A stretch of 64,000 nt of DNA from UBA5614 sp963667535 (GTDB lineage Bacteria > Cloacimonadota > Cloacimonadia > Cloacimonadales > Cloacimonadaceae), in contig CAXXDU010000002.1 in assembly GCA_963667535.2 (NCBI GenBank), positions 992,001-1,056,000 of the forward strand, given 5' to 3'. This document shows positions 26,338-34,613 of the stretch, one piece after another. How positions within the stretch are numbered: position 1 is the stretch's first letter; every line of letters begins with the position of its first letter. Both the position numbers and the translations under genes were made by a program. The notes beneath the pieces were generated by a model, which did no database searches, was not told the origin of the DNA, and worked only from the letters and a program-made list of their open reading frames with translations.

Positions 26338-27618
26338 TTAAAATGATGTGGTATCTACAAAGTTAAAATCATCAACCAGGACAGTCGGCAATTTTACTGA
26401 ACTATCGCATAAGACACTTTCTCCCAAAGCCAGAATGCGCTTGGTGGTGTCATGAGGTATTTCATTGAAACGCAGATTGTTGACGGCATGCTTGACCTTT
26501 CCGTCTTCAAAATAGAGTACTCCGTCACGGGTCATTCCTGTCAGTTCTCCTGCTTTCATATCTACGGGGCGGATATACCAGAAACGGTTAACAATCAGGC
26601 CACGCGGCACCAGCTTCATCATATCTTCTTCAGTGGCATCACCACCGGGAATGAATACATTAAAAGGTGAAGCAGGTATCAGGTTTTTCATCTTTGCCCA
26701 GTATCTGGGGGTAGGCATGGTTTCTACGACACCGTTTCTAATCCAGTAAGTTTCTTTGGAAACCACATTATCCCAGGAATAGGGAGTAGCAATCAATTCA
26801 GGTATGGTAAGGGTGGACATCAAAGAAAACTTTTCACCCAGGAACTGTTTGCCAAGCTGGTCTGTGAAAGCAGTTAAACCTTCATCAGCTTGTCTGCGAT
26901 TCATCATCCACATCATAAACCAGTAGAATTCCATTAAAGCAGCAGGTCTTAAAATTACGGGAATTCTTCCGGCTGCATGGGGTTGCTGATTGATTAAAGA
27001 ATCAAACTGTTCATTTAAAAGAGCTACCTCTTTATCAAGATTGAAAGTATTAAAATCTTTTGAAGAGAAGGAGACTTTTGTTTCTATCTGGTCTTTTTTC
27101 AGGGTCATGGAATGACCAAACTCAGTCATATCATATTTTCCCTGAAAGCCTTTCTTCGTATTGTTAAAGACTTCCAGATGATGCTTTTCGGTCATACCTG
27201 AAACGGTAGCACCGCGTTTTTCTCCATTGGCAATGGACTTGCGAATGATATCTACCATTTGTTCAGGTGGCAGATTGAGAGTAGCATCCATGGCATTGTG
27301 TACCTGGGGATATTCCTGAGCGGTTGCGCTTTCCACATATTCAGGGTCAGGCTGATTAATGATAGCCATTTCTTCAGCAGTTTTAATCATTGCCAGCAGG
27401 GCAGCTTCATCAGTCTGATTGATAGAACAGCGTCCTGTCTTGTTTTCATAAGCAACTTCAATATCTATATCTATATTATCTCCGGCGATATGTTGGGTGA
27501 TAGCATTCTGAGCAAAGCGGGTTTCATGGCTGTCACGGGCTGTGATACGCAGATTGTAATCGTCTGCTGTTACATGCTTCTTGATGAATTCTGCGATGAC
27601 TTCAAAGTTTGTCTTCAT
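26338..27618 (-). CDS. tldE: TldE/PmbA-family subunit
   Basis: 426 residues of the PmbA/TldE fold. In known TldD/TldE heterodimers this subunit lacks the metal site and TldD carries it; consistent with that, I see no HExxxH motif. The pair acts as a protease that trims peptides such as microcin B17 and CcdA in Escherichia coli; the substrate here is unknown. Its ATG overlaps the tldD stop by 4 nt, which suggests translational coupling and equal amounts. The start has GGGAGG. Confidence 0.85.
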   Translation of the reverse strand: MKTNFEVIAEFIKKHVTADDYNLRITARDSHETRFAQNAITQHIAGDNIDIDIEVAYENKTGRCSINQTDEAALLAMIKTAEEMAIINQPDPEYVESATAQEYPQVHNAMDATLNLPPEQMVDIIRKSIANGEKRGATVSGMTEKHHLEVFNNTKKGFQGKYDMTEFGHSMTLKKDQIETKVSFSSKDFNTFNLDKEVALLNEQFDSLINQQPHAAGRIPVILRPAALMEFYWFMMWMMNRRQADEGLTAFTDQLGKQFLGEKFSLMSTLTIPELIATPYSWDNVVSKETYWIRNGVVETMPTPRYWAKMKNLIPASPFNVFIPGGDATEEDMMKLVPRGLIVNRFWYIRPVDMKAGELTGMTRDGVLYFEDGKVKHAVNNLRFNEIPHDTTKRILALGESVLCDSSVKLPTVLVDDFNFVDTTSF

Positions 27619-29057
27619 TGTGAACCTCCCACGCGGATATTGGCAAAGCGTGCAAGAGCAGCTCCATGAGTCATTCTGGCTGTCTGGCTGGGTTGTCCCT
27701 TTCCGCAGTTTACCACGCCAAAAGGCTGCCAGAAACGTTCATCACAGATAGCATCGCAACTGTTCCAGAATTCGGGATTACATGATTTATAGAGCACCTT
27801 TTTCAAAGGTCTGTGCAGCTTTCCATTCTTAATTTCCCAGAATAAATCTCCGCCAAACTGGAAGTTAACTCTGTGCTGGTCTATGGAGAAACTACCGCGT
27901 CCCTGGATATAAACACCATCTTCTGTATCGGAAATCAATTGTGCCGGTGTGAGTTCTTTTTTGCCTGGCATCAGATAGAGGTTGGGTATGCGGTTTATTG
28001 GTTGATTATAATAACTGGTTGCTCTGGAACAGCCTCTGCTGTAGTTGAGCCCGATCTGCATAGCTGTGTCACGGGTGGTGCCATATTCCTGCAGGATTCC
28101 ATCTTTGATGATATGCCATTTTTGTCCGGGGACACCATCATCATCAAAACCTGCGGTTGCAAGACCTTCGCACAGTGTATTATCACCCACAAAGTTCACA
28201 ATATCTGAGCCGTATTTATAGTTGCCCAGCTTTTCAGGTGTAGCAAAAGAAATACCCGCATAGTCTGCTTCCCAACCCAGAACCCTGTCCAATTCTGTGG
28301 CATGACCAACTGATTCGTGCATGGTCAGACCCAGATGTCCCGGGTCCAGTATCAGGCTGCGGCGTGCTTCTTCTTTCAGCGTATCGGCTTTCACTTTCAT
28401 GATGGCTTCTTCTGCCATCTGCTGGGCTTTTTCAGTCAGGTTTAAGGATGTAATCCATTCCCAACCCACAGCTCTTCCACCCTCATCAAAGGTACGGCTT
28501 TGGCTGTCTCCGTCCATCACTGCTGTAGCAGTTATCATCGGATTGATGAATTGGGTTGTGATATCCAGTCTGGTTCCCAGAGTGCTGGCAAAAAGTTTCT
28601 CGTCCTTTTGGACTAAAATGTAAAATACAGCTTGTCTGATACCTTCATAATTCATCATCATACTGTTGACTTCCATCATAAGGTCAACTTTCTCTTTGAG
28701 TGGGATATTAAAAGGGTCACATTGAATGGGAGTACGGTATGTAGCTATATAACTGCGTTCTGGTGCAAGGGTAAGTCCTGCTCCTTTTTTGGCTTTGGCT
28801 GAGAGCAGCGCTATTTCCAAAGCTCTCTTCACAGTTGCAGCTACCTGGTCTGCATCAAATTTGTTAGAATGAGCAAAGCCCCAGGCTCCATCTTTAAAGA
28901 CCCTGATTCCATAACCTTTGGTAATATCTGTAGATGTGTTCTTCAGGCTCAAATTATGCAGATATATTGCTTGTGTTGTGGATTTTTCAATCCTGATATC
29001 AGCATAATCTGCGCCTAAGGATTTAGCGGTATTCATTGCAATGTCCAGATATTTCAT
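27615..29057 (-). CDS. tldD: TldD metalloprotease subunit
   Basis: 480 residues, normal TldD length. The zinc motif HESVGH (HExxxH) is visible in LTMHESVGHATELDRVLGWEADYAG, followed by the conserved region DDDGVPGQKWHIIKDGIL and GRGSFSIDQHRVNFQFGGDLFWEI near the end. It forms the catalytic half of a heterodimeric protease with the overlapping downstream gene. The start has GAGGAGGTCC. A winged-helix regulator gene lies 44 nt upstream on the same strand and may control the operon. Confidence 0.93.
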   Translation of the reverse strand: MKYLDIAMNTAKSLGADYADIRIEKSTTQAIYLHNLSLKNTSTDITKGYGIRVFKDGAWGFAHSNKFDADQVAATVKRALEIALLSAKAKKGAGLTLAPERSYIATYRTPIQCDPFNIPLKEKVDLMMEVNSMMMNYEGIRQAVFYILVQKDEKLFASTLGTRLDITTQFINPMITATAVMDGDSQSRTFDEGGRAVGWEWITSLNLTEKAQQMAEEAIMKVKADTLKEEARRSLILDPGHLGLTMHESVGHATELDRVLGWEADYAGISFATPEKLGNYKYGSDIVNFVGDNTLCEGLATAGFDDDGVPGQKWHIIKDGILQEYGTTRDTAMQIGLNYSRGCSRATSYYNQPINRIPNLYLMPGKKELTPAQLISDTEDGVYIQGRGSFSIDQHRVNFQFGGDLFWEIKNGKLHRPLKKVLYKSCNPEFWNSCDAICDERFWQPFGVVNCGKGQPSQTARMTHGAALARFANIRVGGSQ

Positions 29058-29101
29058 CGGACCTCCTCAAAACAATTTATACGTTAATTATGTGTATATT
29101 T

Positions 29102-29602
29102 CTAGTAAGAAAGCGGGTTCATCTCCTTAATCGGTGGCATTTCCATACCCCAACGGTGATAGCGTGGCAGGAAAAAGACATCTCTGGTTGTGGTTGACTG
29201 CATTTCTTTATCACTGGCATAGGTTGCAATCTGCTGTTCACTGTAGCGCATATCTGCAGCTGCCGGAATACGCTTCTGAATAACTGTTTCAGGCAGAGCT
29301 TTTAAAATGGTGTGTCCCCAGCCCAGATATGCCTGACGTCCGGACTCAGTTAAACTGATGAGAGTCTGCGGTCTTTTACCTTTAAACGTCTTGGTAATCA
29401 TCACATAACCTGCTTCTTCCATCTTACTCAGGTGAGTGGAAAGATTGCCCCAGGTCAATTCAGTAAGTTTCATTAACTGAATGAAATCCATAGTATTGGT
29501 CTGATACAATGATATAATCATCATCAGTCTTGCCGGTGTGTGAATCACCTGGTCCAGCGAACCAATCTCCAAAAGCTCGTGACAGTCATAATTCCTGATC
29601 AT
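29102..29602 (-). CDS. Winged-helix transcriptional regulator upstream of tldDE
   Basis: 166 residues. The N-terminal half is a MarR/ArsR-like winged helix (LDQVIHTPARLMMIISLY, KLTELTWGNLSTHLSKMEEAGYVMITKTF, then a wing and TESGRQAY), closest to the small single-domain regulators with a DNA-binding helix at WGNLSTHLSKME. The C-terminal tail (MQSTTTRDVFFLP, GMEMPPIKEMNP) is unusual and of unknown function. ATG 29602 has AGAGGAG; an earlier in-frame ATG has none. First gene of the operon with tldD and tldE, so autoregulation is likely. Confidence 0.8.
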   Translation of the reverse strand: MIRNYDCHELLEIGSLDQVIHTPARLMMIISLYQTNTMDFIQLMKLTELTWGNLSTHLSKMEEAGYVMITKTFKGKRPQTLISLTESGRQAYLGWGHTILKALPETVIQKRIPAAADMRYSEQQIATYASDKEMQSTTTRDVFFLPRYHRWGMEMPPIKEMNPLSY

Positions 29603-29847
29603 AATATCTCCTCTTGTTAGAAAATCTCCCGTGTCTTTGTAAAGACAAGGTACTTTGTATTTCAAAGTGCACTAACTGTCAAGAAAAATTATTCAGGTAT
29701 GAGGAGTGCTTATTATAATAAATGTCCAGAGCAGGAGTGATACCTTGTCAAAGAATAACGGAAATTATCCTAAGAATCAGCGCAGGCTATGATTTTAGTT
29801 TCCAGCACGATGTATTTTTATCAAGATTCATCGTCCGCTTAGGTTAA

Positions 29848-30507
29848 TTACACCAGTGAATCCAACTCCAAACTTATACCATTTAAAATCACGTTTAAAC
29901 CAAATAGGAAATCCGCATCAGCATCGTGTCCATGTTCCATAACTAATGAAGTAGCTTCATTTAAGAATGGAAATCCGGAAGCATCAAAGCTGTTGGAAAA
30001 CTCCTCTGCCAATTCTTCCGGTGGCTTTTCACTGTCAGAAACATGAGTCAATTGCCGGCAATGACCATAAATATAACCGTCAATAAGTGAGATTACTCTT
30101 AAAGCAAGCTCAATGGGAAATCCCGCCTTACGAAGAGTTCCAATGTAATTGTTTAAATATTCGAGTCGCTTAATGCCACTTTGAATCTGTGAATCCAATA
30201 CAAAAGGCAACCATGCATGTTTCTGGAATAAAGCCTTTGCCGATGTTGCCCTGGTTAGCATAATTGTACGCCAATCATTGACGTTATTGTCATCATCTTC
30301 TTCAAAGTAAATATCTATAACCAAAGTGTCAGCCATTTGAGCAATGAGTTCATCTTTTGTTTTGAAATAATGATAAAGAGACATAGCCTGAATATCCAGT
30401 TCGCCGGCTAATTTCCTCATTGACAAGGCATTAATGCCTCCCTTGTCAGCAATTTCAATTGCTTTGGAAATGATTTGTTCTTTTGAGAGCGGAGGTCGTT
30501 TTTCCAT
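29848..30507 (-). CDS. TetR-family regulator
   Basis: 219 residues. The N-terminal TetR HTH is clear (SKEQIISKAIEIADKGGINALSMRKLAGELDIQAMSLYHYFKTKDELI in several pieces, recognition helix around MSLYHYFKTK). The C-terminal ligand domain resembles the TetR_C tetracycline-repressor group. Ligand unknown. ATG 30507 follows AAGGAG, whereas an upstream in-frame ATG does not. It lies 128 nt after the outer-membrane-like gene, on the same strand, which it may regulate. Confidence 0.85.
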   Translation of the reverse strand: MEKRPPLSKEQIISKAIEIADKGGINALSMRKLAGELDIQAMSLYHYFKTKDELIAQMADTLVIDIYFEEDDDNNVNDWRTIMLTRATSAKALFQKHAWLPFVLDSQIQSGIKRLEYLNNYIGTLRKAGFPIELALRVISLIDGYIYGHCRQLTHVSDSEKPPEELAEEFSNSFDASGFPFLNEATSLVMEHGHDADADFLFGLNVILNGISLELDSLV

Positions 30508-30635
30508 ATCAAAAAGCTCCTTTTTATAAGGTCGCAGCTTCATGCCTCTTTAGTAAAGATTCGGAAAAGCTAAAACTGACTAATCAATCGAAACAAACTA
30601 TTCCATAGCTAATCCCGCCAGTCAACTTTAAAAGA

Positions 30636-31286
30636 TCAATACTCGAAATTAACCCCGAGATATAAATTAGGTTCAAAGAGGAAGTAGTTATTCCATTGAT
30701 CATCTTTTTCCTTGAAAGCTTGTGGTACATTTGTATCGATAGGCCAATATTGGCAATGAATTTGTGGTTCAAGATAAGCCCGGTTTTTGAAAAAGGATAA
30801 ATGATACCCAATATGATACGAAGTATATAACTTAAAGCCATTACCAAGCTTAGTGTTATTTTCGTCCAGATATGTCTTTAATTGCGGGAGTATTTCGGTT
30901 GTTACAAATAGACCCTTCCAAATCATCCGCTGATACGTAACGCCAATACCACTTTCTATCAGCCTTCCCGGATAGAAATTGTCTTCATCAAATTTAAGTT
31001 GCTCTTGCATAGGCATGCCCATGGGAGCAAACATTTTCCACGTAGCTAATTTGATACCGATTTTGTCCTTAGGGGTAAGTCTGTATCCAATGTGCAGTTC
31101 ATAATGTTGCGTATTTGTTTTTTCCTCTCCAATATTGAGAAGCGATAAATATGTCGTGCTGACGGAGAATTTGTACTTTTGTGCAGAATCTTTCCCGGAA
31201 CTCATATTTGTTTGGTTTTGTACTTGGCAAAATGCCTTCGCCATCACTATAACCACGATGGCAAGTATCAATAATAATCTTTTCAT
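30636..31286 (-). CDS. Exported outer-membrane-like protein
   Basis: 216 residues. Cleavable signal peptide (KRLLLILAIVVIVMAKAFC). The mature part is Tyr/Phe/Gly-rich with alternating beta-strand pattern and ends in FEY, typical of a C-terminal outer-membrane barrel signal. It may be a porin-like or transport-associated barrel, but no family is recognised. ATG 31286 has ACAGGAG; an upstream in-frame ATG is not supported. A TetR gene follows on the same strand. Confidence 0.7.
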   Translation of the reverse strand: MKRLLLILAIVVIVMAKAFCQVQNQTNMSSGKDSAQKYKFSVSTTYLSLLNIGEEKTNTQHYELHIGYRLTPKDKIGIKLATWKMFAPMGMPMQEQLKFDEDNFYPGRLIESGIGVTYQRMIWKGLFVTTEILPQLKTYLDENNTKLGNGFKLYTSYHIGYHLSFFKNRAYLEPQIHCQYWPIDTNVPQAFKEKDDQWNNYFLFEPNLYLGVNFEY

Positions 31287-31459
31287 GTTTAACTCCTGTG
31301 TTTTTTGAGACACAGCCACCTTACACTGTAAGTCTGTCAAGTGCTTTTTTAATTTTACATCTCCCCTGTAGTTTTGGAATGATTTGCTATATATCACTAT
31401 TCTAATCACTTACCTCCATTACAAACCGATATCTAAACCATGCTCACATGATTACCCGG

Positions 31460-31533
31460 TATCCTTCAAGTAATCAGTCTTACTACTATCTTAATAGATG
31501 CCTGTTAGATGCTTAATGCTTTCAATAAGCATC
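31460..31533. repeat. Structured intergenic repeat, copy 2
   Basis: 31460-31485 is identical to 7379-7404. The hairpin GATGCTTA (31508-31515) / TAAGCATC (31526-31533) sits 48 nt from the repeat start exactly as in copy 1, with a different 10-nt loop, and the intermediate hairpin is ATCT-taat-AGAT instead of the GC-rich one. Confidence 0.75.
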
Positions 31534-31608
31534 TACCCAGAGAGTATTCATTTATAAGCAGTTACGATTTCCTGAAGGTTACCTGGCTATTGCTTGTTCA
31601 TCTCATAT

Positions 31609-31722
31609 TCCTTAATAAATGCATTGGATATACAAGATAGATGTAAGGGGTATATAAGGGCTTTTCCCTTAGAAACCCCTTAGAAACCCCTTTAATATCT
31701 GTAGGATCGTTTAAGGAATGAA
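31609..31722. repeat. Hairpin repeat family, copy 3
   Basis: It starts ATTCCTTAATAAAT, contains AAGGGGTATATAAGGG with a less perfect complement (CCCTTAGAAACCCCTT, partly duplicated) and ends AGGATCGTTTAAGGAATG. It lies ~75 nt after the structured repeat, in the same order as copies at 7379 and 8031. The remaining 31723-31937 shows no gene. Confidence 0.75.
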
Positions 31723-31937
31723 TAATGAACACAACTGGCGATGAAAGAAGTGTAGAAAGGTGGATGCATTACTACATACATAAGGTAATCCTGCTCTGAC
31801 CTTGGGCTGGGTTGCTTTGCTAACTGTAAACCGATGCTGAGATACCTATATGTTCAAATAGGGATTGTTAGGGCAGTATAAGGGAGGCAAGCCAGATTAG
31901 CTTAAGGAGAGAGAAAGACTACATTCTGATGAATGTC

Positions 31938-31967
31938 TTGACACGTATATCATTGATACAATTATAT
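31938..31967 (+). promoter_or_regulatory. Sigma70-like promoter of the ABC-2 permease operon
   Basis: TTGACA at 31938-31943, 18-nt spacer, TTATAT at 31962-31967. Predicted start of transcription near 31974, which makes an upstream in-frame TTG at 31973 unusable as a start codon. Confidence 0.6.
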
Positions 31968-32008
31968 ACTTATTGAAATATCAAAATGTTGAGAGGCTGA
32001 TTCGGAAG

Positions 32009-32932
32009 ATGCTGAAATTCTACCTTATGTTACAAGCTCGCAGGCTGCATCGCATGGTTGTCGGAATGGGGGGATATCCCATCCTCAACTATCTGGTGAC
32101 TGTTTCCATTTTTCTGGTTATTTCCTTCACTATGTTCTTTAATATTAAGCAGTTCAGTCTCATATACCCGTTTATTGCTTTATGGGTTGTCAGTTTACTG
32201 AGTAATCCTGAGCAGCATGACTTTCTAAAACTCACCTACTCCAGGAAGGATTATTACAGGATACGGATTATGGAGAATACTGCTATTGCGTTCCCTTTTG
32301 TGTACTTTCTATGTTGTTCGGGAAAGGTGTTGGAAGGTTTAATCTTAATAATTCTCTCTGCTTTGATGGTTTTATTTAATCCCAATGTCAGGTGGAGGAG
32401 AGCGATTCCCACACCCTTTGGTAAGTATCCGTATGAGTTTATAACGGGATTCAGAGTTATGTTTATCTTCTTTCTACTGGCATATTTCCTGACGTATATC
32501 TCCTTGCGCTATGCTAATATCGGTATCGGGATTTTTGCAATAATAGGCGTTTCCTTTGTCTGCACTTCATTCTATATCAAAGTAGAAGATGAATTCTATG
32601 TCTGGATATTCTCATCCAATGCCAGGAAATTTATGCTTGATAAGCTCAGGATTGCTGCTTATTCCTTTCTGTTCTTATGCCTGCCAATACTGATAGCCTT
32701 AATTATCAGTAATCCCGGCCGTGTACTATTAATAATGGCATTTCAGATATTTGGGCTGTGTTATGTAATTGCCGGGGTCTTATGCAAGTATTCATCCTTC
32801 CCTGGAGAAATCCAAACCCGGGAAGGCTTATTACTGTTTCCTTTTTCATTATTCTGCCCACCCTTACTGCTATTTGTCATTCCATATTTGTATAAAAAGT
32901 CAGTTAAAAGTTTAGAAGGTATTTTAGGATGA
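32009..32932 (+). CDS. ABC-2-type transporter permease-like protein
   Basis: 307 residues with about six hydrophobic segments (YLVTVSIFLVISFTMFF, VMFIFFLLAYFLTYI, IGIFAIIGVSFVCTSFY, FLFLCLPILIALII, LLIMAFQIFGLCYVIAGVL, LLLFPFSLFCPPLLLFVIPYL), consistent with the membrane partner of the ATPase that follows and overlaps its stop by 4 nt. Substrate unknown. ATG 32009 is preferred because the promoter places the transcription start close to the earlier TTG. Confidence 0.75.
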   Translation: MLKFYLMLQARRLHRMVVGMGGYPILNYLVTVSIFLVISFTMFFNIKQFSLIYPFIALWVVSLLSNPEQHDFLKLTYSRKDYYRIRIMENTAIAFPFVYFLCCSGKVLEGLILIILSALMVLFNPNVRWRRAIPTPFGKYPYEFITGFRVMFIFFLLAYFLTYISLRYANIGIGIFAIIGVSFVCTSFYIKVEDEFYVWIFSSNARKFMLDKLRIAAYSFLFLCLPILIALIISNPGRVLLIMAFQIFGLCYVIAGVLCKYSSFPGEIQTREGLLLFPFSLFCPPLLLFVIPYLYKKSVKSLEGILG

Positions 32933-33606
32933 TAACTATAACAAATTTGAATAAGACCTTTGGTTATGTCCAGGCACTAAAAGACGTGAATCTGCATTTT
33001 GCAGAGGGTGGTGTATATGGTGTCGTCGGTCCCAATGGTGCTGGAAAAACCACTCTGTTCAGATGTATCGCCGGTATGCTGAGTTATGATGGGAAAATAA
33101 AATACAATCTGGATAATATCAAGAATCACATGGGGTTTCTGCATACAGAACCGTACTTTCTTTCATTAATAACAGGGCGTGAATACCTGCAACTGCTGTG
33201 TAATGCGAGAAAGATTTCTGAAGCTGATATCAATGAGTTTAATATCTTCGAATTGCCTTTAGAACGCTTTGCCTCGACTTATTCCACAGGTATGAAAAAG
33301 AAACTCGCTATCACAGGTATTCTGTTACAAAGAAATCAGGTGTTTATACTGGATGAGCCGTTTAATGGAGTTGATGTTCAGAGTAATATGCTGATTACCG
33401 GGATTATTCTCAAACTCAAAGCCCTGCATAAAACGATAATCATTTCATCGCATATCCTCTCTACCTTAACCGATGTGTGCGACTTTTATATTGTGCTCAA
33501 AGACGGTAAGATAGACAAGAACGTGGATAAAGCAGCCTTTCTGGAAGTAGAAAAAGAAATGCGCAGTGCAGAGATTGGGGATAAGATAGAGAAACTCAGC
33601 CTGTGA
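32929..33606 (+). CDS. ABC transporter ATPase
   Basis: 225 residues, the usual length of a stand-alone nucleotide-binding domain. Walker A GPNGAGKTT, signature YSTGMKKKLAI (the LSGGQ position), Walker B VFILDEPFNGVD, and an H-loop histidine in IIISSHIL. With the permease overlapping upstream it forms a two-gene exporter of the ABC-2 type. Substrate unknown. The gap to 33951 contains a tandem duplication. Confidence 0.9.
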   Translation: MITITNLNKTFGYVQALKDVNLHFAEGGVYGVVGPNGAGKTTLFRCIAGMLSYDGKIKYNLDNIKNHMGFLHTEPYFLSLITGREYLQLLCNARKISEADINEFNIFELPLERFASTYSTGMKKKLAITGILLQRNQVFILDEPFNGVDVQSNMLITGIILKLKALHKTIIISSHILSTLTDVCDFYIVLKDGKIDKNVDKAAFLEVEKEMRSAEIGDKIEKLSL

Positions 33607-33775
33607 GTGAAACGGTGGGAATATCAATTACGAATTACGAATTCCAAATTACGCATGTTGAGAAGTAGCGTAGCATTCCAATGCTGCGTAAAAGTGGAAC
33701 TGTGAAACGATGTGAATATCAATTACGCATGTCGTGAAGTAGCGTAGAATTCCAATGCTGCGTAAAAGTGGAACT
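33607..33775. repeat. Imperfect tandem duplication
   Basis: Unit 1 is 33607-33701 (95 nt) and unit 2 is 33702-33775 (74 nt); both begin GTGAAACG and share the end TTCCAATGCTGCGTAAAAGT. Unit 1 has a ~21-nt internal expansion built from repeats of AATTACG. A third copy begins at 33776 but diverges after GTGAAAGG. The stretch 33776-33950 is otherwise empty. Confidence 0.8.
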
Positions 33776-33950
33776 GTGAAAGGTGCAACCGTGGAGCAGC
33801 GAATGTAGTTCTGCCTTCAGCGTCATTCACGCCCTTCTATTCATCAGGATAAACTCCGGCGGGAATCCAGTTCCTTGTAATAGATAACCATATATAAAAA
33901 TAAGTTGACGTGTTTAGTATGTTGGGACAATAGAGTAAAAGGAAGTGGTT

Positions 33951-34088
33951 ATGAAATACTGGCTTATCTCCATTATTGTCTTGTATATTTTTCTCAGGGT
34001 CGGTGCTGTATTTTCCTCAGGCAGCAATTATAGAACTGATTGGAAATGGCTTGCTAATAAAGGCAGGACGAAGGACAAAACAAAATAA
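33951..34088 (+). CDS. 45-residue single-pass membrane protein
   Basis: A very short gene: start ATG 33951 after AAAGGAAG, stop at 34088. The N-terminal half is a hydrophobic segment (YWLISIIVLYIFLRVGAVF) and the end is basic (KGRTKDKTK), the usual shape of small single-pass membrane proteins or membrane-active peptides. Function unknown. No homology can be claimed. Confidence 0.45.
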   Translation: MKYWLISIIVLYIFLRVGAVFSSGSNYRTDWKWLANKGRTKDKTK

Positions 34089-34145
34089 GGGTGATACAGT
34101 ATATCATCATAAAATGGCTTAATATGATTGATTAATTATATACTC

Positions 34146-34439
34146 TTAAAATACCTTCCAATAAAGCAATCCTACTATGATAGCCGTTAAAGTAATACTC
34201 AAAATCAAAACAACCCAATTACGAAAGTGTTTCTTCTTATCAGGGTCATATAATGGAGATTTTATATGATTAATCTTTGCGTGGATATAAAACAATACTA
34301 GTCCTATCACTAAAACTATATTGCCAATCAGCCCTCTATATGGATGAGGATGAACTACTTGAAAAATGGTAGTTATAATCCAAACAACAAAACATATAAT
34401 GCCTAAAACATTATAGATATAGAGATTTAGTCTTTTCAT
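34146..34439 (-). CDS. Small three-helix membrane protein
   Basis: 97 residues with three hydrophobic segments (VLGIICFVVWIITTIFQVV, GLIGNIVLVIGLVLFYIH, WVVLILSITLTAIIVGLLYW). ATG 34439 has GGCAGGAAT upstream; an earlier in-frame ATG has no ribosome-binding site. No family recognised. It lies between the 45-residue gene and the exporter, on the opposite strand. Confidence 0.6.
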   Translation of the reverse strand: MKRLNLYIYNVLGIICFVVWIITTIFQVVHPHPYRGLIGNIVLVIGLVLFYIHAKINHIKSPLYDPDKKKHFRNWVVLILSITLTAIIVGLLYWKVF

Positions 34440-34613
34440 GGTAGATATTCCTGCCAATTTTATTCTACAATGTAAAATATCTGCACCATACCGCACTGTC
34501 AACGAAATTAGATATTTGCGTTCACTATAAACATATCGGTCTTTTCCTTTGACAAATTACGCTCTTTTAAAAAGTTGTAAAGGTAATACATAAGCAAATG
34601 AAGTAAGGATTTG

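Noticed and set aside
31973..32008. TTG start for the ABC-2 permease
   Set aside because: The predicted promoter puts transcription start near 31974, and no ribosome-binding site precedes the TTG; ATG 32009 was used.
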